DNA of 64,000 nucleotides from assembly GCF_000143415.4 (NCBI RefSeq), contig NW_003314287.1, forward strand, positions 1,155,172 through 1,219,171. Reading direction: 5' to 3'. This document shows positions 27,559 through 38,082 of this stretch, one piece after another. This stretch comes from Selaginella moellendorffii. Taxonomy: Eukaryota > Streptophyta > Lycopodiopsida > Selaginellales > Selaginellaceae. The position numbers and the translations under genes are program-made. The first letter of the stretch is position 1, and each line of letters starts with the position of its first letter. The notes beneath the pieces are model-generated. The model did no database searches. It had not been told where the DNA came from and saw only the letters and a program-made list of their open reading frames with translations.

Positions 27559-28981
27559 ATGGATGTGGTGACCAGCACGCAAATGCTCGCCGGCCAGGGG
27601 ATTGACAAGGTCGTCGTGCATCCGCTCGTTCTCCTCAGCATTGTGGACAACTACAATCGCGTCGCCAAGGATACGCGCAAGCGAGTTCTTGGCGTGCTGC
27701 TGGGCGCTACCTTCCGGGGCCGTGTGGATATCACTAACAGCTACGCAGGTATGGCCGATTTGTAGGAGATTTCGAGGAGAGAATTTCTGGTTTCCTGGGG
27801 AGTCGTGAGAATTGTTCTTCCTTCTTGCAGTACCGTTTGAAGAGGATGACAGGGACCCAAGCATTTGGTTTTTGGATCACAACTATCACGAAGCGATGTT
27901 TGATATGTTCAAGCGGATCAATGGTAAGTTCTTCGTGTTTTTTCTTTGCTTGGCATTACGTTTGTGCTTGCAGCGAAGGAGCACGTTGTTGGATGGTACA
28001 GCACTGGTCCCAAACTACGTGAGAACGATCTTGACATTCACGAGCTCTTTAGGAAGTGAGAAATTTGTTTCTCTATTTTTCTTCTGGATTCTATCTTGCT
28101 CATTTGTGTGATTGCTTCTACCAGCTACGCTCCTAACCCGGTCCTGGTGATCATCGACGTACAACCCAGGGAGCTCGCAATCCCTACAAAGGCTTACTAC
28201 TCCATCGAAGACGTCAAGGAGAACGCCACGCAAAAGAGTCAAAAGGCTTTCGTTCATGTGCCATCGGAAATAGGAGCTTACGAAGCTGAAGAGATTGGTA
28301 AGAGTTTCCAGATTACTTATCTCTTGTGTTAACGTTGTGTTTCGTTCTCTTTAGGTGTCGAGCATTTGCTACGAGATGTGAAGGATGCTACCGTATCGAC
28401 ACTCGCTACCGAGGTCAGAATTGACAGAAAATGATCACACAAGTTTTTCCTGATTGAATGAAGACCTCCAGATTGGAGCAAAACTACAATCCCTGAAAGG
28501 ACTTGAGGCGCGACTGAAGGAGATACGTGCATACTTGGACAACGTTGTTGAAGGCCGATTACCATTGAATCACGGGATTCTTTACCATCTTCAGGTAAAA
28601 ACCTCTACGGCGACTTAGTCACTGACAAGCTGTTTTTAATCAGGACGTTTTCAATCTGCTCCCCAATCTAAACGTCCAGGAACTCTTCAGATCTTTTGTT
28701 GGTAAGATTTCACGCGTTTGGCCAAAGTTTTCTCTCTTAGCTAAGCTCTGTCCAAATTTTCCAGTCAAGACGAACGACATGATGCTCGTCATCTATCTCT
28801 CTTCTCTTATCCGAAGCGTCATCGCTCTACACAATCTCATCAACAACAAGGTATCGTTATTGAAAGGAGAAAAGCTTTACAATATATTTCTCTTGCTGTG
28901 CAGATGCTTAACAAGGAACACGAGAGACTCGCGGATGCTTCATCAGCTGGGTTAGTCATAACAGCTTCAGCGGGCAGCTAA
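27559..28981 (+). CDS. RPN8: 26S proteasome regulatory subunit RPN8 (PSMD7)
   Basis: Nine exons (27559-27748, 27831-27923, 27974-28055, 28125-28297, 28355-28413, 28472-28594, 28644-28701, 28765-28850, 28904-28981) give 313 residues, the usual RPN8 length. The MPN domain is near-canonical: [68 protein letters not shown]. It lacks the zinc-binding JAMM residues, as expected, because RPN8 is the inactive partner of the deubiquitinase RPN11 in the proteasome lid. The C-terminal half ([61 protein letters not shown]) forms the helices that bind other lid subunits. The tail after NKEHERL is short and Ala/Ser-rich, unlike the Lys/Glu-rich animal tail. Confidence 0.97.
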
Positions 28982-29066
28982 CTTTTCACCCAAGTATGTA
29001 CCTTTTTCTATGGGAAATTTTTCTCTCTTGGTTTTCTCGTCGAAGTATTTACATCAGGGGCCACAG

Positions 29067-29898
29067 CTAGAAATCTTCTTGCGACGGTGGTGCCTCGTCG
29101 TCGGTGTGCAAAAACCGGTAAAACTTTCCAGTGGGAGGAATAGACTTGGTGTTGGATTTGTACAAGCGGCCATCCCACTCGTAGAAGAGATTGAGGTTAT
29201 CAACGAGCTTGTGGAAAACGTTGCATCCTTTACACTGCACGAAGAGAAGCTTGCGTGTTTGCGGAGAGGAAAGATGGAAGAAATGGAAGAGTTTCTACCT
29301 GGACGAAGACTGTTCCATCTGTGTAAGCGTGAGGATTGATAGCTCTCATAGTTCGCGCTCCACAAACGTTGCAAGTAAACGCCACTCTCATTCTTCGTCG
29401 CGGGGATTTGCTGAGAAGAGGCCACTGGTTCTCCTCCGAGAGGCTTGAGTTTTCTTTGGAGGTAAATGCCGGGCCTTCCAAGCCCGAGTCGGTCGTCCAG
29501 CCTTTGCCGCTAGCGGCTTGGAGAACCAATCCCATTGCCATCTCCTGTGAAAGAAGAAGAATTAAATCTGCCCAAGGGATGATGAAAGAACTCCAAAATT
29601 TTACCTGAGAGAGGGGTTGGAAAGGATTGCTCAATGGGACTAAACTCCGCGTTGGGTCTTGCTCGCCACCGGTGCTCCCTGCCAAGGATTTCCAGCATAA
29701 ACCCTGATTTTTCTTGCATCGCCGCTTACCGGAATGGATGGAATCAAATGCGATGTGCATCGCCGTGCGGGATGGATGAAACCTAACAGCGGCCCAATCC
29801 ACGCTCCTGCTGCTGCTCCCAGCGGCGGTCGTGTGAGACTTGCCTGCGCCGCGATGGATCATCGCCACCGGTGGAGGAGAGATGGAGCACACCGCCAT
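29067..29898 (-). CDS. DNL-type zinc finger protein (Zim17/HEP-like)
   Basis: Three exons (29605-29898, 29299-29544, 29067-29234) give 235 residues from the ATG at 29898. The N-terminal 100 residues are rich in Ser, Arg and Ala and fit an organelle transit peptide. Residues about 145-205 are the DNL finger: MRVAFTCNVCGART, NPHAYTDGTVFVQCKGC and HKLVDNLNLFYE, with two CxxC pairs binding zinc. Zim17/Hep1 proteins keep mitochondrial or plastid Hsp70 chaperones soluble. The C-terminus is short, with an Asp/Glu/Pro tail. The first intron (29545-29604, 60 nt) has no stop and is a multiple of three, so its retention would only insert 20 residues. It converges on RPN8 with 85 bp between the stops. 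Confidence 0.88.
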
Positions 29899-31941
29899 TG
29901 CCACTTTGACAAAGGGTTAACGCGGCTCGAATCGAATACTTAAATTTACTCTTATATTTAATAAGCAAATATTCAGAACACGTGTCAATCTCCTATAGAT
30001 CCACGTAGGACGACAGAGTAAAAAACTTGCACCAGAGGATATTTTTTAAATAGTCCTTAAATGGCCATAGATCATGAGTTCGATTCCGAGCTCTCATCGT
30101 GATTGTCACAAACCTTTGCTAAAACTTCGCTAGTTCCCACATTCTAATCTCTTGTGAGTAAAATCCTTCTCAAAAAATGAATCACGCTCCATCTCATGGC
30201 CATCAAATAATTCACTAATAGAGTTTAGCCGTGTATATAGTTTTTGTGTGTAAATTTTACACCTAACTTTTTCACGCTTTTACAAATTACACGCCATAAT
30301 ATTTATAGACGCGTAGCGTGTATTTTCGTACACCGGTCTCTCTCGTACGGCACATAGCATTTTCTTTCTCAGGGGAGCGCTTCAATGCCGGGGAGTCGCT
30401 CTCTTTCCATCGAGACGGCCACAGCGGCTTGTATTGCTAACGTATTGAGAACTTACGCCAGAGTAGTGGCGCGCGCGATTGATCAAGAGTAGCCGGGTTT
30501 GCGATCTCTCTTGCGCTGGGAAGCTGCTTCCTTTCCAGAGCGGGCTGAACGGTAAGATCTTTTCTTTCGTTCCTACTGGTGTTACCACTTGTAGGATCTC
30601 GGCGAGCTCCAGAAGCATCCAAGAGTTGGACAATCGTTGTGGGTATCTTGCGAGGTAAGATCATTTCTCTTCTTTCTCGCCTTTCATAAACTTGTGATGC
30701 AATCGGCTTGCGCATTAAGCTAGTAGTGAGACACGCTGAGCCCGGTTCACTATCAACCGAAGTTGTCTCCTCTCCATCTCTCCATCCAGAGGAGTTGAGC
30801 GGACTTAAGTCTTTGCTTCATTCCTCTGTGTTAATTTTTTGATTGGTTTCCAGAGCTTATCAATTTCAATTATTCAAGAGCAGAACAATTCTGGTTCATA
30901 GAGCAGAGCACTACGTAAGAGAACATTTGGCTTCCGAGATCTCTTCTTTTTGTTTTTAAATTCTAGCCAGGCACGAACGGTATCTTCGTGTCAAGACGAT
31001 CACAGTGCTTTAGCCCGGTTCACTATCACCTCCAATCCAGAGGGAGGTGAGCGGGCTGCAAGGTAATCTTTACTTACATCTTTGTTTTGCTTTTGATCTT
31101 TGTATTAGTTTTTATACCAACCAGTGAAAAGCTGGCTCTGGGAATTAATACTTATGAACCCAAGACTTATTCCAGCATTGGTTCAGGCGATATATTGATC
31201 TCTACGATCTTCCTGTTGAAGTTAAGTTGGAAGCAAGAGCTGTCAATCATGTGCAATAATTTTCAGTTGTTTTTATGCATAAAATTCGAAAACATGAACT
31301 CAGGCTGGAGGAGTAAACCGACGATGTGACGTATGATCAAAATGGTCAACTTTTACTTGTCTTGGAAGTTTTAGTTAGTGAGAGTATTATTTCCTTTTTA
31401 TCAGCACATGGTAATTTTGTAAGTATTTCAATTTCCTTTTTACTACTGAATCATGTAATTTGTTTTAGATAACCATCAATCCTTTTAGTAAAAGTATGGA
31501 ATAGAGGGTTTAGGCACTTTCAAATGCTGTTTCATTTGGGGGAGCTCATGCTAAGAACTTACACAATATACAAAATATTAGTGAATAAAAGTTATTTATC
31601 ATTGTTGTGAAATTTACTTTTACATTTATTAAGTTATACTTGTCAACAGGAATGGGAATCACATATCAAGCACTCCCTTGCGTCAAAGGCATTCCCTTAT
31701 ATACTATTGAAATACCAACACACTTGTTCTTAGCTCCAGCGAACACACCAAACTTTGAGATGGGGTTATACATAGCACAACACTCTCTACAATAGGTGAA
31801 AAAGTGACTTTAAAATATGGAATACTTTAGGACTCCAACAACGAGAACCAACTCACTGACAGAGGAAACAAAAATTTTGAAGTGTAAATATCGAATAACC
31901 AGAAGAAAAAAAGAACCATCTAGTAAGTGCTCTCATCCCCA
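29899..31941. other. intergenic region with repeated leader-like sequence
   Basis: No gene is recognised. Bases 30540-31075 carry several exon-like blocks each followed by a gtaagatc/gtaatct-type donor word. The phrase agcccggttcactatca occurs at about 30739 and again at 31013; the second is in a hairpin (agcccg...cgggct with cacctcc...ggaggtg inside, 31013-31058). From 31090 to 31940 the sequence is AT-rich without a convincing frame. This could be the leader of a distant gene or a repeated element. Confidence 0.35.
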
Positions 31942-32841
31942 TCACCAATCACAGGAAGGGCAACCTTTGCAAAGTCCTGTTTCGGTTTGTCTGCCTATAC
32001 TTCTAAGGGTGGTAAAGTCGTTGCTGAGCATAATCGACTGGATGTAGTAGAGATCAATGCGCACACCATCGGCAGGGAAGCAACTGGGAGCAGGCTCGTC
32101 ATCCATGATCATGTCCTTGGCCAGCTTCAGCTGGAAAGCTGGAATCCCCACCCTGTCACACGCACCATCGCCAAGTCCCACGCCCCGCAGTGATCCCCCT
32201 CGCTCTGCAACCAGGCGGCGAGCGATATCAACGCTGCTGCTCTCCAGGTCCGCAGTCCCAAAGCTCACTGCGTCCCTCAATACAATCCTCACACCACCGC
32301 CGGCGCCGCCACTGCTGCTGCTAGCACCACCAGTGCTCTTCACTCTCTCGAACAAGAGTGCCAGGAGCTGTCCCCTCCCCACGTACTCTTTGAAGCCCAG
32401 GTAGAATCGGATCCCTCGACCGAAGCTGCCATCGGCCGAGGCGGCGAGGAACTGGTCCGCGTCGGCCACAAGCTCGAGCAGGGTGCGCGACTTGGCAACG
32501 CTCAGCACTCCCTGCGGCCAGTCATGCCCGACCAGCGTCCTTCCCATCTTCACGTCCGGTGGGAGCTCTAGGAGAGCGACCACCTTGAAAAAGCGAGGAG
32601 CAAAACGAGCAGAGGTGCCGCTCGTGTTCATCCTCACTGTGCCTCCAACATCCAGCTGGAATGGCCCGCATGCTAGGGTATGATCTAGGTGAAGGAAACC
32701 ATCTCTCTCGACGCCCATGGCCTCGACGCACATCATCTTGGATTTGTCAAGCACCAGGTACTCCTGCTTGAGGCCCGCTTCATAGCCACTGTCTTCAAAG
32801 CTCTTGGCAGACACGTTCCTGACAAGAACAAGGTTCCTCTC
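31942..32841 (-). CDS. unknown protein, 5' part lost in the assembly gap
   Basis: The frame is open from the gap edge to the TGA at 31942-31944, about 299 residues. I do not recognise the family. Visible features are KMMCVEAMGVERDGFLHLDHTLACGPFQLDVGG, a Gly/Ser-rich low-complexity insert (GGASSSSGGAGGG) near the middle, an SVDIARRLVAERGGSL stretch and a Cys-containing end (CKGCPSCDW). There is no membrane segment in the visible part. GC content is much higher than in the surrounding spacer, which supports coding. A damaged copy runs the other way on the far side of the gap (33065-33430). It may be a lineage-specific gene. Confidence 0.6.
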   Translation of the reverse strand, partial: ERNLVLVRNVSAKSFEDSGYEAGLKQEYLVLDKSKMMCVEAMGVERDGFLHLDHTLACGPFQLDVGGTVRMNTSGTSARFAPRFFKVVALLELPPDVKMGRTLVGHDWPQGVLSVAKSRTLLELVADADQFLAASADGSFGRGIRFYLGFKEYVGRGQLLALLFERVKSTGGASSSSGGAGGGVRIVLRDAVSFGTADLESSSVDIARRLVAERGGSLRGVGLGDGACDRVGIPAFQLKLAKDMIMDDEPAPSCFPADGVRIDLYYIQSIMLSNDFTTLRSIGRQTETGLCKGCPSCDW

Positions 32842-33064
32842 NNNNNNNNNNNNNNNNNNNNNNNNNNNNNNNNNNNNNNNNNNNNNNNNNNNNNNNNNNN
32901 NNNNNNNNNNNNNNNNNNNNNNNNNNNNNNNNNNNNNNNNNNNNNNNNNNNNNNNNNNNNNNNNNNNNNNNNNNNNNNNNNNNNNNNNNNNNNNNNNNNN
33001 NNNNNNNNNNNNNNNNNNNNNNNNNNNNNNNNNNNNNNNNNNNNNNNNNNNNNNNNNNNNNNNN
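32842..33064. other. assembly gap (223 N)
   Basis: A run of N lies at the centre of an inverted repeat. Open frames that appear to cross it are artefacts. Confidence 1.
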
Positions 33065-33430
33065 GTCTGCCAAGAGCTTTGAAGACAGTGGCTATTTCTC
33101 GGGACTCGAGCAGGAGTACCTGCTGCTTGACAACTCCAAGATGATGTGTGTTGAGGCCATGGGTGTCGAGAGATATGATTTCGTTTGCCTAGATCATACC
33201 CTAGCATGCGCGCCATTCCTGCTGGATGTTGGAGGCACGTTGAGGATGAACGTGAGCACCTCTGCTCGTTTTCGCTTTTTCAAGGTGGTCCCTCTCCCAG
33301 TGAACTTGAAGATGGGAAGGACCCCGGCCGGGCATGACTGGCCGCAGGGTGTTTAGCATTGCCAACTCGTGCACCCTACTCAAGGTTGTGGTTGATGCAG
33401 AGAAGTTCTTTGTTGCCTCGGCCGATGAAA
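33065..33430 (+). pseudogene. inverted damaged copy of the unknown gene
   Basis: It starts at the gap edge with gtctgccaagagctttgaag, matching the reverse complement of 32793-32812, and follows the other arm for about 350 bases at roughly 85% identity by eye. Small in-frame deletions occur first; then, near 33351, a 2-nt loss in the equivalent of 'cagggagtgctgagc' shifts the frame and gives an immediate TAG. Similarity fades after 33430. The fragment cannot make the full protein. Confidence 0.85.
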
Positions 33431-34309
33431 ATAAGATACATTTGTCATATGTAGGGTTTTAATACAAAGTAATTTTTTATCATCAACATGATAGCCAAGA
33501 GCTTGGTACAATTAACTGAAAATCAAGTGGGTATACAAGTTTAAATATTATTTTTAAGATTGTCTACAAATGATGCTCATTTGTGGATTTAATAGTTGTT
33601 AAATATTCTGGTTGGGATGATATATGACATAACTTCAAGAAATTCCTCCATATGTGTAAGGTGTTGTGCTTCATCAAAAACCACTATTTAATTAGTGTTT
33701 AATAATTTTTATTAGTTTTTTTTAGAGATATTCTAATAAGGTTGTTGTGATGGTGTTAAAATTACATTGCTTACTTACAAGGGAGTCTACTAAATATTTT
33801 GATATAACGTATCTACACATATGAATTTAACAAATTTGAGCCACTCAAGTTAGGACTGTTTAATAATTTATATAGTCTTGTTAGAATTTTTGCTAATGGG
33901 CATCAACTTTATATTCACATACACATGATATTATATACATAATCAAATTTAATTGATGTGGTAATTTAGATAGCAAAGTTACAATATCTATACTCATAAA
34001 TTTATATACTAAATCATTTTTATGTATTTCGATAAATGGGATATGGATATTCTCATAAACTGACATTTTTGTATTTTGAAGATTAAAATAATTTTTATGT
34101 ATATAAAGTGAAACTGTATATATTAAAATAGTAAACTAGTAGAAACGATAAACTAAAATATATCACACTATTCATTTTATAATGTTTTGAATGCATTATA
34201 ACATAAGTTTTTAAAAAATTAAATTAAATTAATTAATAAAAAATCTTATTGATTTGTAAAAAATGATGTAAAATGAATAATTTTTTAATTGTTAAATATA
34301 ATTGTTATA
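33431..34309. other. AT-rich spacer
   Basis: About 880 bases of AT-rich DNA left of the transposon. No gene or structured repeat seen. Confidence 0.5.
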
Positions 34310-34648
34310 GGAGCCATTCGCACTTGTGCTTTATATAAAAATATTTTAAAATGTGTATTTTAATTTTTGTGACTGTTGCATTCGCACTTCAGTAGTTTTT
34401 AGGTTGTTTTAAGCTTTAAGTATGCATTTTAAAACACTTTCATTCCCACTTGCATAAGTTTTTGTGGTAAAAATTTAATGTAAAACACTAGTGACTTCGC
34501 ACTTGACTTACTTTAAAATGTCTTCAAAATAGCATTCAAACATTTTTTAAAATATTTTAAAATTTCAAATTCAAATCAAATTTGAAATGCTAACCCTAAA
34601 TTTCAATTTCAAATTTCAAATTTCAAATATTAAACTTGAACATAGCAA

Positions 34649-36160
34649 TCACGCAGTTCTACGACGCCGCAAACATAAGAAGTCGGTTAGGTTCTCTCGA
34701 ACCTCCCGTGCATCCTCCGGCCCACGCAAATCTTCCTGTGGTTCTCCCTCAGCCACAATAGGATCCCCGTAATCTTTGAAAATCTCTGCTTCCTTCAAGG
34801 CTTGAATGTGTTTCTCCCATGCTTTGATCTCGGCATTGATGTTTGTCTCACCAACATCAATCAAGAAGTTGTGCAAGATGCAACAACTTTTGATGATGTT
34901 CGGCAGGTACTTCGGCTTGATCCTTTGTTTTTGATCCAAGCATTTGAATTTCATTTTCAGGAGTCCAAATGCTTGTTCAATAACAATCTGGGCCAGATGG
35001 TGTTGCTAGTTGTACTCTGCCTCAGTCACCGTCAACAGGGAACCTGTTTCAAATGAATAATTGAAAAAAAAAAAAAACAATCAGCTTACCTAAGTGAGGG
35101 ATCATCAAGTGCTGCTGCAGCTGGTAGCCTTTGTCTCCCACCAGGTATGGCTCAATCCACTCGTCAAAAGCAAACTCCCGAGGAACTGTGAGTAATTCCC
35201 TTGCTTGGATCTTGTGGCATAGCCTGGAGTTCTGAAAAACCCTCATGTCATGAACACTCCCTGGAAAAAAAGAAAAACCAATTAGATGTATAGAAGAAAA
35301 AAAATAAAAGTAATTACCTGGCCAGCTTGCATAGATACTCAAGAACCTTTTCTGAGCGTCACAAACCCCCTACAAGATCACCGAGTACCGTTGCTTTCGA
35401 TCAAAGTAGCCCTCACCATCCGGGCTAATTGGTCGAATAATCTCAAAATGTGTGCCTAGGGAGACGAGTCTTGGTGATTTGCTGAAAATCTGCCGCCACA
35501 GCTCTAACCTCTGCTGCTGTCTCTGGGAATCGAATCTTGTACCTGAGGCACTTGACGATTGCAGCAGTTGTCTGCACCACAATGTCATGTGCAGTGGCTT
35601 CCCCAATCCCAAACTTGTCAGATAGGTCGGAGTAGTCGGTGTTCTTGAACAACTTGTACAAGGTGACCCCCAAACGAACATCCACTGGCACTGCTCTCCT
35701 AAACTTTGTATTCTGCTTGCAAATTTCAGCCTCCAGAATGCCACAAAGCCCGAAGAACGTCTTCTTCTCCATCCTTAGCTTCCGCTTCCATCGACCAGGG
35801 TCATACAACTCCATGAAGAACTTGCTCCATGTTGTCATACACCGCGGCTTCACCCACCAGAGACCGGCGTCAAGTCGCTTGGACAAGACTGCTCGACAAA
35901 GCTTGTCTTCGTCCTCCTCCTCGTCTGGAAGAGTTTGTGCCACCAGGGTCTTGTCATCGATAATGGATTGAAAAGCCTCCACAGCGAGAAACAAAACTTG
36001 CAAAATAAGCAAGATTACCTTGTTCCTCAATAAGGCATCGATGAGTGCTGCTTGATTGTTGAAAGAACCATGTTCCTCCTGAGCATCTCTTTGGTTTTCC
36101 CTGGAACCATCTTTTGTTTCCTCGGGTTGAACTGTTGCAAGATCCTGAAAAAAAAAATGG
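34649..36160 (-). pseudogene. broken Harbinger (DDE_Tnp_4) transposase
   Basis: Reading from 36030 downward: MTTWSKFFMELYD, FRRAVPVDVRLGVTLYKL and IGEATAHDIV fit the helix-turn-helix N-terminal part. Near 35450 the frame shifts where the first catalytic Asp block (GALDGTH in relatives) should be; bases are deleted between KTRLP and HFEIIRPISPDGEGYFDRKQRYSVIL. An in-frame TAG then replaces a Gln codon after RYSVIL (about 35370). Further on, SVHDMRVFQNS and EPYLVGDKGYQL carry the second Asp region, and 34649-34954 holds the C-terminal block with CCILHNFLID. At least two lesions, including loss of a catalytic residue, make it inactive. Confidence 0.85.
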
Positions 36161-36404
36161 TTAGAAAAATCTAAAATATCATAGCCTAAACATAGTTTAG
36201 TTTAATATTAATAATTAATGTCCCCTTAAAATCCCGAAAACAAGACGGTTAACTCCTGGATGCAGCCCCGTTCAAGAAGTTGGAGATGGAGTTTGCAAGG
36301 TTGGAGATGGCTCCAACTAAAACTATTGCAGCTGCAGCTTTTTCCTTCTCAGCCAGGCTATTCTCCTTCATGCAAATAATGCTCTCCTTTTGCCACGCTA
36401 GATT

Positions 36405-37133
36405 CTACTCATTTTGAGCAGCAGTGAGAGCATTCCCCTCAGCAAGTAAAGTTGTCATGCTTTTCTTGGCCTTCTTCGGGTTCTTCCGCTTCCCTGAACT
36501 CCCTGGCACTTGTGTAGCATCTCCAGGAGGATCAACACCATCTGCGGGATCCTCCTCGTAAGCTTCCTCTTCCGGAGCATCTGAATCAGCAAGAAATGTT
36601 GGAGATGTCGATGCCTGCTTCGCTAGGAATTCATCCATGATGTTGAAGTACTCGACTGGGAACACCTTCAAGTTCAGCTTCACCGGCATAAGTCGCTTCG
36701 CATCCTCGTGGCTCAAGCTAAAGTAGTTGGGGTTTCCAGTTTTCCTCTGGAAATCACAAACACACTTGTAGTCGTTGCAAAGGTTGTTCCAGCGAGTCCG
36801 GCAAGCCTTCCAGTCCCGCTGCATGCCAGCAACCTGCATCTTCTTCGCATTCCTTTTCCAGCGATCGGTTGTTGTCAACGTCATCTCCTCGCTGCCCCGC
36901 ATTGCCCCAATCTTTCCAAGGTGATCTTCCCGTTTGAAATCAATGAGGGAAGCCGTCTCATCATCTCCCCAATTTTTCCCACGTTTCTTCCTCATTTTCT
37001 TCGCGACATGAACACCTGCCTCCCCTTCCTCGTCGTCATCGCCCTCCTCTTCATCACCCCGATCATCTTCTTCCACCCCCTGTTCAACGGCAACGTCGTC
37101 CTGCTCCTCCAAGTTATGAAACCAGAACTGCAT
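36405..37133 (-). CDS. Harbinger Myb/SANT-like accessory protein
   Basis: An open frame of 242 residues within the transposon. An acidic start (EEQDDVAVEQGVEEDDRGDEEEGDDDEEGEAG) precedes a trihelix/Myb-like DNA-binding region (KNWGDDETASLIDFKREDH...WKACRTRWNNLCNDYKCVCDFQRKTGNPNYFSLS). The C-terminal part is basic, with the likely nuclear signal GKRKNPKKAKKS. In PIF/Harbinger elements this second protein binds the element and brings the transposase into the nucleus. The first residues may be longer upstream. It seems intact while the transposase is not. Confidence 0.8.
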   Translation of the reverse strand: MQFWFHNLEEQDDVAVEQGVEEDDRGDEEEGDDDEEGEAGVHVAKKMRKKRGKNWGDDETASLIDFKREDHLGKIGAMRGSEEMTLTTTDRWKRNAKKMQVAGMQRDWKACRTRWNNLCNDYKCVCDFQRKTGNPNYFSLSHEDAKRLMPVKLNLKVFPVEYFNIMDEFLAKQASTSPTFLADSDAPEEEAYEEDPADGVDPPGDATQVPGSSGKRKNPKKAKKSMTTLLAEGNALTAAQNE

Positions 37134-38082
37134 GTACTGCTGTCCTGGTGACTGCTCGTGCTCCAGATCACCTACTTCGCCACCCTAAACCTGAAACCAC
37201 TCTCCTAGAATCTGAGCTAAACTCGGTTTGAAGCTTACCTCATTAGTTGTCGTAGAAGAGAATTCAAAGAACAATCGAGTTCTAGAAGCCGTTGGGGGAG
37301 AGGCTCCAGCTCCCTGTGCTACAGCTCCCCGTGCTCCAGCAACCTGTGCTACAGCTCCCTGCGCTCCAGCTCCAAGTCCGCCCTAATTGAGGCCAAGATT
37401 CGAGAGATCGGCATCTCCACGGCCTCGGCCTCGAGGCGGCCTGCCTCCTCGAGCAACAGCTGGTCCTGGTGCTCGTCCTCCAGCCCCGGATGCTCCTCCA
37501 CCACGGTTGCTCCTCACTCCACGAGCAGCACCTCCTCACTGGATGCCACTGCCTTGAACCCGCACCATCTCCTCGTTAAACCCTACAGCTCCTCCTTCCC
37601 CAAAATCGACTGCTCCTCCTTCCCCAAAATCAGCTACTCCTCCTTCCTCCACCAAATCCCCAACAGGATCTAACCCTAGGGCAATGACTGCTGTCGGCTC
37701 CCCTGCCATAAAATGCCTGAGCTCACGGCAGCTCGCAGCAAAAAACTGAAGCGCCCTAATCAGGGCACTGGAATCTTTGGAGAATCTCGGAGATTCCTTT
37801 TAAAAATATTTTAAGTTTAAAAGAAGCCCCCCTCTTTTAAAATCAGTCTGAATGTTTTAAAAAGTGAAAACATTGTGTTAAAGTTAGCACTATGTGCGAA
37901 TCAAAATGTTTTAAAAAAATATCCTAAATTTTAATGTAAAGTAATTTACTTTATTTTAAAACATAGTGCGAATGTATTCATCACTTAAATTTAACACATT
38001 TCATAAATAAAGAGCAAGTGCGAATGGCTCCTATTTTATAATATATTTACTTTAGATTAACATTCTTTGTCAAACATTGAAT

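Larger units (their letters stand above)
34310..38031 (-). mobile_element. PIF/Harbinger-type DNA transposon, defective
   Basis: Perfect 17-bp terminal inverted repeats (GGAGCCATTCGCACTTG) lie at 34310-34326 and 38015-38031, flanked on both sides by TA, as expected for the short TWA-type target duplication (exact bases ambiguous because TA is palindromic). The core TTCGCACTT recurs inside both ends (34380, 34443, 34495; reverse at about 37895 and 37965). Two reverse-strand genes occur: a Myb/SANT-like protein (36405-37133) and a DDE transposase relic (34649-36160), the two-gene set of this superfamily. Near 37570-37650 there are three imperfect 30-bp direct repeats. The right end lies 51 bp past the invertase stop codon. 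Confidence 0.88.

Noticed and set aside
30060-30110. gagttcgattccgag, like a tRNA T-arm or SINE B box
   Set aside because: No matching A box, acceptor stem or cloverleaf could be built around it.
31942-33216. Long frames that appear to cross the N run
   Set aside because: The gap has no sequence. The part right of the gap is antisense to the inverted copy, so the joined frame is an artefact.
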